The notes: generated by a model from the sequence alone, not told the origin. A stretch of 64,000 nucleotides of DNA from Pontibacter pamirensis (GCF_010015475.1 NZ_SSNI01000001.1:124001-188000); one strand, 5' to 3'. Shown: positions 1-9,157, numbered from the stretch's first letter. Made by a program: numbers and translations.

Positions 1-271
1 ATCTTCTCTCATGGCTGATAATAAGGTTCTATTTTAATTTAGGTTACGGGTTAAATTTCTCTTTGTGTCAACTTACTGTAATTTTCCCGAAAGACAGGAA
101 AAGGCGTTTTTGATGCCCAGGCACAGACGAAACCCATCACAGTTGCATAATTAGTGTTTCGCTTTCTCTTTTGCAACAGCTTGCCGCTCTCTTTTAAGCT
201 TACTTTCTGTTTTTGAGGAAGCGGCCTGATTTATTCTATCAATGTATGAAATATGGTGTTGAACGTGCCTG
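1..271. other. Window edge, no gene recognised
   Basis: No convincing coding frame, RNA gene or repeat is visible here. The stretch is AT-rich and lies upstream of a strong hairpin. It is probably the 3' flank of a gene outside the window. Confidence 0.5.
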
Positions 272-321
272 GTAACAAGAGAGGCCACTGCTGCTGCAGT
301 GGCCTCTCTTGTTACTTTTTT
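272..321 (+). terminator. Rho-independent terminator, 20-bp perfect stem
   Basis: The arms at 272-291 and 296-315 are perfect inverted complements with the four-base loop TGCT. A T-run follows on the plus strand, so it should end a plus-strand transcript coming from outside the window. It also lies just past the end of the minus-strand gene at 330-1445 and may stop that one too. Confidence 0.8.
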
Positions 322-329
322 AACCTGGG

Positions 330-1445
330 TTAAGCAAACTTCCGGTCTATCAGGCGCAGTAGCTTGTTTACGTGCTCCTGTTTTTTGCTCCAGTCATACT
401 TGCTGGCAAGGTCTTGTGATACATGGCGCTTTGCTGCCTCCGGGTCATTGTATTCATCCAGTGCCTTAATGGTATGATAGTAGGTCATGTTGTCGCCACT
501 GAAGAGCTCATTAATAAAGCTAAAGCGCTGGTTAATAGAGATGGAGTTCTTCAGCGACTCAATTTTCTGGTTGCTGTGCGAGTCGGCCAGTGAGGCAGCA
601 GGCGCTTTCCGGAAGTTATCGTTCAGCGTGGGGCGTGCGTTCTTTGGTGCCTCTTCTTCTATATCTTCGTCCACCTGTGGGCGGTAGGCAGGGCGTGCCG
701 CCGGAACTGCAGGGGCCGATGCCTCCCGCTGTGCCGTATGGATAGGCGACACAATTTCCCGTTCACGCGTTGGAGCGGGCGGAGTAGGTTTTGGTATCGG
801 AGTAGCCGCCACAACCGGGGCCGGCTGCCCTGTCACCTCCTGCTCAGAGATAGGCAGCAAACTGCTGAATTGCTGTACCAGCTCACTCAGGGGCGTGCGC
901 TTGCCCTGGTTTGCTTTCACGTACAGCTGAAAACGGCTCAGGATATACTCCCGGTCACGGCTGCTGGAAGAAAGTGTGTCAACAAAGCCGGCAAAAAGTG
1001 GCTTATCAATATCAATGTACTTCAAGTTCTCCTGCAGCTTGGGCAGTGCAATTTCTTCCTGTATGCGCAGGAACTTCTCCTCGAAAGTTGTTACAGGGGC
1101 CAGCACAACCAGAAACGTGTCATAGATAGCCTTCTGCAGCAGCGGTTCAAAAGCATTGCGCTTCATCAGGATTTTGCGCGAGAGCACGTTCATAAAATTC
1201 AGCAGCGCCTCTTTTACGTCCTCATGCTCATAGTCGAAGTAGGGGCTGCGCAGGTTGGCCATCTCCTGGTGCCACTTCAGCAGCAGTTCTTTTATCACAA
1301 ACAGGTTTACCTGCTTTATCGGCGTAAAACCAAGCAGCTGAGGGCCATTCAGGGTATCGTAGGTGGCGAAGTGACGGTCGCAAAGCAGATTTGCCAGCTG
1401 TTTGCTGTAACGCTCTATGTGTAATTGATTATATTTGTCTTCCAT
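330..1445 (-). CDS. Conserved Bacteroidota protein of unknown function
   Basis: This 371-residue soluble protein has no signal peptide or membrane segment. The start at 1445 (first residues MEDKYNQLHIERY) is preferred over a longer in-frame opening that would run back through the divergent ferredoxin gene. The N-terminal ~210 residues look helical. A low-complexity Pro/Ala-rich linker follows at about residues 210-285. The C-terminal ~70 residues, containing FINELFSGDNMTYYHTI, look compact and resemble a tail I have seen in Bacteroidota proteins without an assigned function. The start lies only 33 bases from the start of the divergent ferredoxin gene, so the two share a very short control region. 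I do not assign a function. Confidence 0.8.
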   Translation of the reverse strand: MEDKYNQLHIERYSKQLANLLCDRHFATYDTLNGPQLLGFTPIKQVNLFVIKELLLKWHQEMANLRSPYFDYEHEDVKEALLNFMNVLSRKILMKRNAFEPLLQKAIYDTFLVVLAPVTTFEEKFLRIQEEIALPKLQENLKYIDIDKPLFAGFVDTLSSSSRDREYILSRFQLYVKANQGKRTPLSELVQQFSSLLPISEQEVTGQPAPVVAATPIPKPTPPAPTREREIVSPIHTAQREASAPAVPAARPAYRPQVDEDIEEEAPKNARPTLNDNFRKAPAASLADSHSNQKIESLKNSISINQRFSFINELFSGDNMTYYHTIKALDEYNDPEAAKRHVSQDLASKYDWSKKQEHVNKLLRLIDRKFA

Positions 1446-1478
1446 GGGGTATACTTTCTTCTGTAAAGTTATAAAATT

Positions 1479-1799
1479 ATGCTGAAGTTGACGGTGCAAA
1501 ACCTCGCGCAGCTTGAAGTAAAAGTTGCACCGGGGCAAACGCTGCTGCAGGCCCTGCAGGCCCAGGGCAACGACTGGATGCACGCCTGCGGAGGCAAAGG
1601 CCGCTGTACCACCTGCCGCATTATTGTGCTGCAGGGGCTGGAGCATTTCGGACCGCTGACGGAGGCTGAAACCCGCTACCGCAACCGAGGCCGCCTGCAG
1701 GAGAACGAACGGCTGACCTGCCAGTGTACATTAGAAAGCGGCGATGCCACCGGAAAAGTGCCCGAGCAGACGAAATTGCCACACCTCTTGTATAGTTAG
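1479..1799 (+). CDS. [2Fe-2S] ferredoxin, small single-domain
   Basis: This 106-residue protein is a soluble electron carrier. The cluster-binding cysteines follow the pattern C-x5-C-x2-C (C37, C43, C46 in HACGGKGRCTTC), with a fourth ligand at C81 or C83. The C-x5-C spacing is that of adrenodoxin/Isc-type ferredoxins rather than the C-x4-C of plant ferredoxins. The length fits a complete stand-alone ferredoxin. It is divergent from the unknown gene at 330-1445. Its redox partner cannot be read from the context, because the next plus-strand gene is thymidine kinase behind a repeat-rich gap. Confidence 0.9.
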   Translation: MLKLTVQNLAQLEVKVAPGQTLLQALQAQGNDWMHACGGKGRCTTCRIIVLQGLEHFGPLTEAETRYRNRGRLQENERLTCQCTLESGDATGKVPEQTKLPHLLYS

Positions 1800-1950
1800 A
1801 AAGTTATTATAAGTTAGAAAGTTAGAGAGTGAAAGAACAACAATTCAACCATCAAACAATTTAACCATTCAACAATAAATCACCGTTTCAGCACGGAAAG
1901 CCATCAGCACATTGACACATTAAAAAATTAGCACATTATAATTACCACAT
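1793..1950. repeat. Low-complexity intergenic repeat tract
   Basis: Three periodic word families sit side by side: GTTAGAAAGTTAGAGAGT-like units near 1795-1833, CAACCATTCAACAA-like units near 1840-1876, and CACATTAGCACATT-like units near 1907-1950. The first family recurs at 14283-14486. There is no constant repeat and spacer structure, so this is not a CRISPR array. Function unknown. Confidence 0.7.
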
Positions 1951-1959
1951 TAGCAGACA

Positions 1960-2553
1960 ATGTTTATTGAACCACGCGTAGGCAACGGTAACCACGCTAC
2001 CAGGAGAGGATGGGTTGAAGTAATCTGCGGATCGATGTTCTCAGGAAAGACAGAAGAGCTTATCAGAAGGTTGAACCGGGCAAAGATAGCGAAGCAGAAG
2101 ATTGAAATTTTCAAGCCCAGGGTAGATAAGCGCTACCATGAGGAGGACGTGGTGTCGCATAATGCCAACTCCATACGCTCCACACCCATTGACTTTGCCC
2201 AGGACATGCTGCTGCTGGGCGGTAGCTGCGATGTGGTAGGCGTGGATGAGGCCCAGTTTTTTGACGAAGGTCTGGCCGAAGTCTGCGTAAAGCTAGCCAA
2301 CAGCGGCGTGCGCGTAATTGCTGCCGGCCTCGACATGGACTACCTGGGCAAGCCGTTCGGACCAATGCCTGCGCTGATGGCGGTGGCGGAGTATGTAACC
2401 AAAGTGCATGCGGTGTGTGTGCACTGTGGTGACATTGCCACGTATTCCTTCCGAAGTGTTCCCTCCGAGCAGCAGGTGCTGCTCGGCGAAACAGACTCAT
2501 ATGAAGCCCGTTGCCGCCACTGCTTTGTAAAAGGCATGAAACAGAGGAGTTGA
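1960..2553 (+). CDS. tdk: Thymidine kinase
   Basis: This enzyme phosphorylates thymidine to dTMP with ATP in nucleotide salvage. At 197 residues it has the usual length of the type II (TK1-like) family. Visible motifs are the P-loop [11 protein letters not shown] near residues 24-34, a Walker B-like [10 protein letters not shown] near residues 91-100 with the catalytic Glu region, and structural zinc cysteines in CVHCG and CRHCF toward the C-terminus. The ATG at 1960 follows the repeat tract directly, so the promoter probably lies in or before that tract. The gene ends 89 bases before porZ on the same strand, and the two may be cotranscribed. Confidence 0.96.
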   Translation: MFIEPRVGNGNHATRRGWVEVICGSMFSGKTEELIRRLNRAKIAKQKIEIFKPRVDKRYHEEDVVSHNANSIRSTPIDFAQDMLLLGGSCDVVGVDEAQFFDEGLAEVCVKLANSGVRVIAAGLDMDYLGKPFGPMPALMAVAEYVTKVHAVCVHCGDIATYSFRSVPSEQQVLLGETDSYEARCRHCFVKGMKQRS

Positions 2554-2642
2554 TTATTTCTTCGTAAAGCCTGCAGACGGTATAATATAGACGGCTGAAT
2601 GTAATGGAACAATGCCAGATAAAATAAGCCGTTTGTACATTT

Positions 2643-4982
2643 ATGGACCCTATACGCAACAAACCCCGACAGATGCAACGCATGCACTGGCTATGCTTTC
2701 TGGCAGTGCTGGGGCTGTTGCTGCACGGCCTGGAGGGGTATGGGCAAAGTAGCATGGCGCTGGGTGCCTGGCAGGTGCACGTTCCTTACCAACAGGGCAA
2801 AGCAGTGGCTGACGCCGGAGACAAAGTATATGTAGCTGCCGACAACGGGCTTTTCTATTATGATAAGGAGTTTAATACTACTGAAACCATCACAAAAGTA
2901 GATGGCCTTCGGGAGCAGCAGATTAGCACCATTGGGTATGATGCGGTAACCCATACCCTGGTAATAGCCTATGCCAACACACAGGTCGATCTGCTGCGCG
3001 AGAACACCATCTACAACATCAGCGACATTTTCCGGAAGACTGTTTCCGGAGAAAAAAATATCAACCACATCTTCATTCACAATAAACTGGCCTACCTTTC
3101 CGGCTCTTTCGGGGTGGTGGCGCTGGATCTGCAAAAGCGGGAGATAAAAGATACCTACAGCAACCTTGGCCCGGGTGGCGGGGCCGTACAGGTACAGGCC
3201 TCCGCCATATTGCGCGACAGCATATACCTGGCAACTAACCTCGGGTTGCTTGCAGCACATACCGGAGCAAATCTTCAGGACTTCCATAATTGGTCGGGCC
3301 TCAGCGATGGCTTGCCCACTCCTGAAACTGTTACAAGTCTGGCTGCTTTTAACAACAGGCTCTATGCCGGCACAGCTGCCAGCGGTGTATACAGCCTGGG
3401 CGGTGGAAATTGGCAACCTGCCGCAGTGGCTCCAAACACAGCCATAAACAATATTACCGCATCTAACACTTATCTAACAGTGGCAACAGCAGTAGGCGTG
3501 TACCTGCTCGACCAGCAAAACAACATCTCTCACCTCACGCACCAACTGTTGGCGCAGCCACAGCAGGCTATTGCGGGAGCAGATGGTTTGGTATGGGCTG
3601 CTGACAAAACAAACGGGCTTGTGCGGCTTAGTATTAACGGTAGTGCGGCCGCTGCTTTTGCCCCTGATGGGCCCTATTCCAGCAACAGCTTCCGGGTGTA
3701 TACACATGCCGGCAAGGCATATGTACTAAGCGGCGGCTATAACGAGAGCTATCAGGAGGCCGGGATACAGGATGGGTTTTTTGTGCATGAGAACGGCGAG
3801 TGGACAAGCTACAACCAGTTCCTGTACCCCAACCCACAGGAGTATGTTCCGGCCCAGGACCTTGTAGCTGCCAGATATAACCCTGTAACAGATAAAATGT
3901 ACTTCGGGAGCTACGGCAGTGGGCTGTTAGAGTGGGGCGGGCCAGGCAATGCACTGCTCTATAACAACAGCAACAGTACCTTGCTAAGCCATTCTCCTGA
4001 TGCGGCTGCCAGTGCTGTTCGGATTACAGATATAGACGTGGATGCAGCAGGCAATGTGTGGGTGGTAAACCGGCACCAGCTTTCTGGCGCACCGGGGCTG
4101 CATGTGCTGCGGACGGATGCTACCTGGCAAGCCTTCGCGATTCCGGGTATAGCGGATGGCAATAACCTGGAGCTGATTCAGGTAGATGACTATAATCAGA
4201 AATGGCTCTCTGTTTCGCGCAGGGGAAACACCAGCAGAGGACTTGTGGTGTTTGATGAGACACAGAATCGGGTGCGCCAGCTAACAACCGGGGAGGGAAA
4301 CGGCGGCTTGCCGGACGGTGCGGTCTATAGTATGGCTAAAGACCTGAACGGCGACATCTGGGTAGGTACAGCCAGTGGGGTAGGTGTGTTCTATAACCCC
4401 GGCTTTGTATTTGAAACACAACCTTACGATGCTCACATCCCGATAATCGATAGAAGGCCGCTGCTGAACGGGCAGATTGTTCGCTCCATTGCAGTAGATG
4501 GTGCCAACCGGAAGTGGATGGGAACCGACAACGGCCTCTGGCTCTTCAGCCCGGACGGCGATGCAGTGCTACATCACTTTACGACTCAAAACAGCCCGCT
4601 GCACTCAGACAAAGTGCTGTCAGTGGCGGTAGAGCATAAAACTGGGGAAGTGTTTGTAGCCACCGAGGCAGGCGTTGCTTCCTACAGGGCAGGCGCCACC
4701 ATCACAGAAGGTGAGCCTGAATGCGCCACTGTTTTCCCGAACCCCGTGCGCCGCGACTATACCGGATTGGTGGGTGTTTCCGGGTTGCCAAACAATGCTG
4801 ATGTCCGCATCACCGACATCTCCGGAACACTGGTGTACAAGACAAAAGCGCTGGGAGGCACCCTTGCCTGGGACGCCCGCGATTACAACGGCAAACGTGT
4901 GAAAGCCGGGGTATACCTGGTAATGAGTTCAGATGCTGAAGGCGGGCAAACCTGTATCAGTAAAATAGCCGTATTGGAGTAG
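2643..4982 (+). CDS. porZ: PorZ, type IX secretion accessory protein
   Basis: The 779-residue product starts with a signal peptide; cleavage is likely after GLEGYGQ if translation starts at 2643 or at the in-frame ATG at 2673. The body is made of repeated beta-propeller blades of the two-component-regulator-propeller type (for example DNGLFYYDKEF and DGLREQQIS). The last ~85 residues form a small beta domain (VFPNPVRRDYTG, then LVMSSDAEGG) resembling a T9SS C-terminal signal or FlgD-like fold. In Porphyromonas, PorZ sits on the cell surface and helps attach anionic LPS to T9SS cargo. That role is transferred here by family. The N-terminal text matches the PorZ family better than general propeller proteins. 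Confidence 0.85.
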   Translation: MDPIRNKPRQMQRMHWLCFLAVLGLLLHGLEGYGQSSMALGAWQVHVPYQQGKAVADAGDKVYVAADNGLFYYDKEFNTTETITKVDGLREQQISTIGYDAVTHTLVIAYANTQVDLLRENTIYNISDIFRKTVSGEKNINHIFIHNKLAYLSGSFGVVALDLQKREIKDTYSNLGPGGGAVQVQASAILRDSIYLATNLGLLAAHTGANLQDFHNWSGLSDGLPTPETVTSLAAFNNRLYAGTAASGVYSLGGGNWQPAAVAPNTAINNITASNTYLTVATAVGVYLLDQQNNISHLTHQLLAQPQQAIAGADGLVWAADKTNGLVRLSINGSAAAAFAPDGPYSSNSFRVYTHAGKAYVLSGGYNESYQEAGIQDGFFVHENGEWTSYNQFLYPNPQEYVPAQDLVAARYNPVTDKMYFGSYGSGLLEWGGPGNALLYNNSNSTLLSHSPDAAASAVRITDIDVDAAGNVWVVNRHQLSGAPGLHVLRTDATWQAFAIPGIADGNNLELIQVDDYNQKWLSVSRRGNTSRGLVVFDETQNRVRQLTTGEGNGGLPDGAVYSMAKDLNGDIWVGTASGVGVFYNPGFVFETQPYDAHIPIIDRRPLLNGQIVRSIAVDGANRKWMGTDNGLWLFSPDGDAVLHHFTTQNSPLHSDKVLSVAVEHKTGEVFVATEAGVASYRAGATITEGEPECATVFPNPVRRDYTGLVGVSGLPNNADVRITDISGTLVYKTKALGGTLAWDARDYNGKRVKAGVYLVMSSDAEGGQTCISKIAVLE

Positions 4983-5088
4983 GAGTTGAGAAGGCTGTTT
5001 ATTTTAAGATTTAAATAAGCTGTTACATCACTCATATATGAAGAGAATAGCCTTGTATCTTATAGGCTGATATTTGCATCCAACCTTT

Positions 5089-5802
5089 ATGCTAGTTAAA
5101 ACACGGGGCATTGTACTAAACCATATCAAGTACCGCGAGACTTCCATTATTGCCAGAGTATACACGGAGGCACTGGGGGTGCAGTCGTATGTTGTAAATG
5201 GGGTGCGGAAGAAAGGGCCTGGTTCACGCGTTGCCCTGTTTCAGCCGTTCACGCTGCTGGAGATGGTGGTGTATACCTCGTCCAGAGGCGGGCTTACACG
5301 CATATCGGAGTTCAAAACCGCTCACCCTTTTTCTTCTATTCCTTTTGATATCCGGAAGAGCAGCATCCTGCTGTTTCTGTCGGAGATGGTGTCGCGCACT
5401 ATAAAGGAGGAGGAGGAGAATCCGGTGCTGTTTCATTTCCTTTACAACGCCATTATCTTCTTTGATGCGCAGGAGCAGGGCTTTGAGAACTTTCACCTCG
5501 TGTTTTTGCTGCAGCTTAGTTACCATCTGGGCTTCGGGCCGGGTTCCGGGGCAGAAATTGTGGAGCAGGTAGCCTTTTCGGCCAATGCCCAGTCTGCTAC
5601 CTCGGCACCTCCTGTGCTGGCACTGCAGGCGCACGAACGTTTCTTTGACCTGTTGCTAAAAGACTCGTCACCAGGCATAATCCCTAATGGGCGCGTCCGG
5701 CGCGAACTGCTGGACATCCTGATACGCTATTACCAGCTGCACATAGACCGGCTGGGTGAGATAAAATCGCTGGCTATCCTATCGGAAGTACTGGCAGAGT
5801 AG
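5089..5802 (+). CDS. recO: DNA repair protein RecO
   Basis: RecO helps RecF and RecR load RecA onto SSB-coated single-stranded DNA during gap repair. The 237-residue product opens with an OB-fold typical of the family (LVKTRGIVLNHIKYRETSII), followed by a helical C-terminal domain. The ATG at 5089 is preferred; the open frame continues upstream to a TTG at 5074, which would add five residues unlike the family start. No zinc-finger cysteine cluster is present. The gene follows porZ by 106 bases and is ended by the hairpin at 5826-5870. Confidence 0.93.
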   Translation: MLVKTRGIVLNHIKYRETSIIARVYTEALGVQSYVVNGVRKKGPGSRVALFQPFTLLEMVVYTSSRGGLTRISEFKTAHPFSSIPFDIRKSSILLFLSEMVSRTIKEEEENPVLFHFLYNAIIFFDAQEQGFENFHLVFLLQLSYHLGFGPGSGAEIVEQVAFSANAQSATSAPPVLALQAHERFFDLLLKDSSPGIIPNGRVRRELLDILIRYYQLHIDRLGEIKSLAILSEVLAE

Positions 5803-5825
5803 GAGCAGGGTTAACCTATAGGCAT

Positions 5826-5870
5826 AAAAAAGCCGGGGTATGTACACAGCTACATCGCCCCGGCTTTTTA
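5826..5870. terminator. Bidirectional terminator between recO and FKBP gene
   Basis: The arms at 5827-5838 and 5858-5869 (AAAAAGCCGGGG and its complement) form a 12-bp GC-rich stem with T-runs on both strands. It lies between the convergent recO and FKBP genes and can stop both transcripts. Confidence 0.85.
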
Positions 5871-5885
5871 CACTTTTTTAGCGTA

Positions 5886-6419
5886 CTATTTGATATCCAC
5901 TACTTCCACATCAAAGATAAGCACTGAATTTGACGGAATGCCACCCTGAGGATAGCGGCCGTAGCCCAGGTGGGAGGGGATGTACAAGCGGGCTTTTTCA
6001 CCTTCTTTCATCAATTTTAAACCTTCGTCCCAGCCTCCGATAACTTCTCTTGCACCTACCTTAAATATAAAAGGTCTGGTGCTGTCGTAGTTAGAGTCGA
6101 ACTCCGTGCCATTCACTAACCATCCTTTATACTTAACTTCTACGTTATCCCCAGACTCTACCTTAACGGCTCCGCCTTGCTCCAACTGTTGGTAGTATAA
6201 TCCAGAGTTTGTCTTGGTTACAGTGGCCATATCCACATTGTTAGCACTCAGGTACTCTCGAATAAGCTTATCATCCGTCTCCCGCTGTGCTACCGGGTCA
6301 AAATAGTAGGGTGACTGTTCATCCTTAGAGCAGGAAACAAGAACTCCGATTGTTGCAAAGAAAAGAAACGCCTGTAGCAGGCGGCTTCTTTTTCCTAAAT
6401 ATGACTTAATGTTCTGCAT
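5886..6419 (-). CDS. FKBP-type peptidyl-prolyl isomerase, lipoprotein
   Basis: This 177-residue protein has an N-terminal lipoprotein signal with a lipobox ending at C30 (GVLVSC-SKDE), so it should be membrane-anchored and face the periplasm. Residues ~80-177 form one FKBP domain (VEVKYKGWLVNGTEFDSNYD, then VIGGWDEGLKLM and YIPSHLGYG). The domain catalyses cis-trans isomerisation of X-Pro bonds and helps secreted proteins fold. GldI of gliding flavobacteria is a lipoprotein of this kind, but nothing here proves that role. It lies 21 bases after the larger FKBP gene at 6441-7403 and is very likely in the same transcript. Confidence 0.93.
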   Translation of the reverse strand: MQNIKSYLGKRSRLLQAFLFFATIGVLVSCSKDEQSPYYFDPVAQRETDDKLIREYLSANNVDMATVTKTNSGLYYQQLEQGGAVKVESGDNVEVKYKGWLVNGTEFDSNYDSTRPFIFKVGAREVIGGWDEGLKLMKEGEKARLYIPSHLGYGRYPQGGIPSNSVLIFDVEVVDIK

Positions 6420-6440
6420 AAGAATAATTTTAATAGGTAC

Positions 6441-7403
6441 TTACTGCTTCTCTACATCCACCAGTTCCACGTCGAAACGCAGGATGGAGTTGGCTGGCAT
6501 GTCAGGACCACGATCCTGCTCACCGTAAGCCAGAGTAGAAGGAACAAGTAAAGTGGCATCGCTGCCTTCCTGCAGCTTCTGAATCGCCTCATCCCATCCT
6601 TTTATTACCTGGCCCTGGCCGAGCGTGAATTTGAATGGCTCGCCATTCGCCGCAGGGTTATTGCGTGAGCTCTCTAACTCTTTACCATCCAGGTGAGTCA
6701 GCTTGTAATGCACCGAAACCTGGTCGCCTGCACTGGCCTGTGGGCCTTTACCTGGCTCATTTACCACATAATAAACGCCAGACTCTGTTTTTTGCACATT
6801 CTGCAGGTTATTTTGCTGGATATACTCCTGAATTCTCTGGTCGTCAATCTTTTGTTGCTCCACAGCACGCGTCTGCGCTTCCTGCATCTGCTGCTCAAAC
6901 ATCTGCTGCTGGTCTGCCATCGCCTGCTCTCTCGACTGAACTTTCTCTGCTTTGATAAAGAAAGTCAGCTGTGAACCTGGCTTAATAAACGGAGGCATTG
7001 GCTGTGCAAAAGTCTTCGCAAAAAGAGAGTCAGCGCTTACTTTAAACACGCCGCTGTCACCCGGAGACATCATCATCAGGGCCTGCTCCAGGCTACCCTT
7101 AAACGTTGGCTCCATTACCGGGATCATAACCGGCTGGTCCTGGGTGCGGGAATCGAACAGCACAGAGTCTTCTGCGTTTTGGTAAGACATCTGCATTGTC
7201 ACTACTTCTCCTATTTTAGCGCCAGTAGTGTCTTCAGGAGAAACCTGACCTTTGTTCTCGTACGCACCATCCTCGGTTCTTTCGTAAATTTTATAGGTCA
7301 GGCCATCAGCCGTTGTATAAAACTCGTCACTGTTATTGTTGCAGCCTTGCAACAGAAAAGCGCCAGCTATTACTGGCAGCAAAAATTTGGTTTTAGATAG
7401 CAT
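6441..7403 (-). CDS. Two-domain FKBP-type isomerase, lipoprotein
   Basis: The 320-residue product has a lipoprotein signal with C21 (AFLLQGC-NNNSD). Residues ~22-155 look like a divergent FKBP-like domain (GEVVTMQMSYQNAEDSVLF, then MMMSPGDSGVFKVSADSLF). A Gln/Glu-rich, probably helical linker covers ~155-205, and a canonical FKBP domain covers ~215-320 (VSVHYKLTHLDGKELESS, VIKGWDEAIQKL, STLAYGEQDRG). The first domain lacks clear active-site aromatic residues, so it may serve as a chaperone or binding part. It is probably cotranscribed with the single-domain FKBP gene downstream and lies 30 bases after the DHH gene upstream. Confidence 0.9.
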   Translation of the reverse strand: MLSKTKFLLPVIAGAFLLQGCNNNSDEFYTTADGLTYKIYERTEDGAYENKGQVSPEDTTGAKIGEVVTMQMSYQNAEDSVLFDSRTQDQPVMIPVMEPTFKGSLEQALMMMSPGDSGVFKVSADSLFAKTFAQPMPPFIKPGSQLTFFIKAEKVQSREQAMADQQQMFEQQMQEAQTRAVEQQKIDDQRIQEYIQQNNLQNVQKTESGVYYVVNEPGKGPQASAGDQVSVHYKLTHLDGKELESSRNNPAANGEPFKFTLGQGQVIKGWDEAIQKLQEGSDATLLVPSTLAYGEQDRGPDMPANSILRFDVELVDVEKQ

Positions 7404-7433
7404 TGATATAAGTTGATTTGAATTATTACTTGG

Positions 7434-8447
7434 TTAGGTGTGCTGCAACTGGTCTTTGTACAGCGGCAACAGGCTTTCAAATTTTTGTATGGTAGCCTCC
7501 AGTGACTCCATAGAGATACCTCCGGCTGCGTTTTTATGGCCTCCGCCGTTAAAGTGCGACCGTGCGAACTCATTTGCAGAGAAATCACCTACCGACCGGA
7601 ACGACATTTTCACAGCCTGTGTGCGATCGATGATGAGCGCTGCAAATACTATGCCTTCAATGGAAAGCGCGTAATTTACCAAGCCCTCCGTATCACCGGT
7701 TTTAGAATTATAAGCTTTCAGTTCATCTGCCGTAATGGAGATGTAAGCCGTTTTATACTCCTGCAGCACCACCAGTTTATCTTTCAGCACATAACCCAAA
7801 AAACGCAGGCGCAGTTCCGTGGAGCTGTCGTAAATAAGGCGGTGAATGTTAGAGGTTTTCACGCCAATCTGCAGCAGATCGGCAATAATGAGGTGTACAT
7901 TCTGAGAGGTGCTCGGATGCCGGAAAGAGCCGGTGTCAGTCATGATGCCTGCGTAGAGACATTCCCCAATGCCGGTGTCTACCAGGTCAGCATCGCCCAT
8001 TGCCTTTATCAGGTCATAGACAATTTCGGCTGTGGCGGCCGCGCTGGTATTAGCGTAGTCCAGGTCAGCGAAATCCTCGGGCTCCAGGTGGTGGTCTATC
8101 AGCACCTTCGTGCCATTGGCCTGCCGGATATACTCGCCCATCTCGTTGATGCGGGAAAGCGTGTTAAAGTCAAGGCAGACAATCACCTGCGACTCTGCTA
8201 TGATACGCTGCACCAGGGCATCGTTCTTTTCAGAGTAAACGATTACATCATCGTTGCCCTCCATCCAGTTCAGGAATTCAGGGTAGTCAGAAGGCGTAAT
8301 AACCGTAACACGGTGGCCTTTCTTTTTAAGGTAACCTGCCAAACCCAGCGAAGAACCCAGCGCATCCGCGTCTGGTTTGTGGTGTGTGGTGATCATCACC
8401 TCTTTAGGCTCCTGCAAAAGCTCTTGCAGCGCATTGATATTGTGCAT
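7434..8447 (-). CDS. DHH-family phosphoesterase (NrnA-like)
   Basis: The 337-residue product matches bifunctional oligoribonuclease/pAp phosphatases. These degrade nanoRNAs of a few nucleotides and convert 3'-phosphoadenosine 5'-phosphate to AMP with Mn2+. Visible motifs are THHKPDADALGSSLG near residues 21-35 (metal ligands), VCLDFN near residue 92, VLIDHHLEPEDF near residue 115 (the DHH motif), and the C-terminal DHHA1 signature FNGGGHKNAAGG near residues 300-311. It is the first gene of a minus-strand run with the two FKBP genes. The divergent ndk lies 230 bases away. Confidence 0.92.
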   Translation of the reverse strand: MHNINALQELLQEPKEVMITTHHKPDADALGSSLGLAGYLKKKGHRVTVITPSDYPEFLNWMEGNDDVIVYSEKNDALVQRIIAESQVIVCLDFNTLSRINEMGEYIRQANGTKVLIDHHLEPEDFADLDYANTSAAATAEIVYDLIKAMGDADLVDTGIGECLYAGIMTDTGSFRHPSTSQNVHLIIADLLQIGVKTSNIHRLIYDSSTELRLRFLGYVLKDKLVVLQEYKTAYISITADELKAYNSKTGDTEGLVNYALSIEGIVFAALIIDRTQAVKMSFRSVGDFSANEFARSHFNGGGHKNAAGGISMESLEATIQKFESLLPLYKDQLQHT

Positions 8448-8626
8448 ACTATAGGTTTAAATCCTCTGATTAATAAGGATATAAGGCGCAAATTTGAGAA
8501 TAAAATACTTCTAAAGCAATTAATTAGCGCTTTAGACAGCATCATGCGCTGCTGAACAACCCTGAAGGCAATGGAAGAGTTAACTAAAGTATAATGGAAA
8601 GTGTGCTGTTTTTACCTGAAATGCCC

Positions 8627-8634
8627 TACTTTTG
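8627..8634 (+). promoter_or_regulatory. Putative -7 promoter element of ndk
   Basis: TACTTTTG matches the Bacteroidota -7 consensus TAnnTTTG exactly and lies 43 bases before the ndk ATG. No clear -33 TTTG partner is visible, so this is a single-element match. Confidence 0.5.
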
Positions 8635-8677
8635 CAGACCGAAAACCGAAGTATAACCTATAATAGATTTAAAAGAC

Positions 8678-9097
8678 ATGGCCGGAAACAAGACATTCAC
8701 TATGATTAAGCCTGATGCGGTGGCAGATAACCACATTGGCGGCATTACCCAAATGATTGAGCAAGGCGGCTTCCGTATTGTGGCAATGAAAAAAACAAAG
8801 CTATCTGAGGAGCGTGCAGGTAAATTCTACGAAGTGCACAAAGAGCGTCCTTTCTATGGCGACCTTGTAAACTATATGTCTTCCGGCCCTATCGTGGCGA
8901 TGATTCTGGAGAAAGACAACGCTGTGGAAGACTTCCGTAAGTTGATTGGCGCCACCAACCCGGCGCAGGCTGAGGAAGGTACTATCCGTAAGAAGTACGC
9001 CAAATCTATCGAGGCAAACGCTGTTCACGGCTCTGACTCTGACGAGAACGCGCAGATTGAAGGCGACTTCTTCTTCTCTGCCGACGAGCGCTTCTAG
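8678..9097 (+). CDS. ndk: Nucleoside diphosphate kinase
   Basis: This enzyme moves the gamma-phosphate of ATP to NDPs through a phosphohistidine, balancing NTP and dNTP pools. At 139 residues it is full length. It shows the N-terminal [28 protein letters not shown] near residues 67-83, and the catalytic histidine in [12 protein letters not shown] near residue 115. Codons are biased to those of highly expressed genes. The last 38 sense codons plus stop reappear about 1.5 kb downstream as an isolated fragment at 10503-10619, so the region has been rearranged. A terminator follows at 9121-9157. Confidence 0.97.
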   Translation: MAGNKTFTMIKPDAVADNHIGGITQMIEQGGFRIVAMKKTKLSEERAGKFYEVHKERPFYGDLVNYMSSGPIVAMILEKDNAVEDFRKLIGATNPAQAEEGTIRKKYAKSIEANAVHGSDSDENAQIEGDFFFSADERF

Positions 9098-9120
9098 ACA
9101 CTAAAAATTACTTATTGATT

Positions 9121-9157
9121 GAAAGCCGCGCAACCGTTCTGGTTGTGCGGCTTTTTT
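9121..9157 (+). terminator. Terminator of ndk
   Basis: The hairpin AAGCCGCGCAACC / GGTTGTGCGGCTT with a five-base loop is followed by a T-run. A sequence-related hairpin follows the ndk fragment at 10643-10686, so the terminator was carried in the same duplicated unit. Confidence 0.85.

Noticed and set aside
738..1424. 228-residue open frame on the plus strand
   Set aside because: It lies fully antisense to the conserved gene at 330-1445, has a composition of random frames rich in Arg, Gln and Leu, and has no recognisable domain or signal.
1793..1950. CRISPR array
   Set aside because: The repeat units are short, degenerate and without regular unique spacers. No cas gene is in the window.
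7536..8555. 339-residue open frame on the plus strand
   Set aside because: It is antisense to the DHH phosphoesterase gene, whose motifs are clear. The frame is open only because of codon bias in the real gene.
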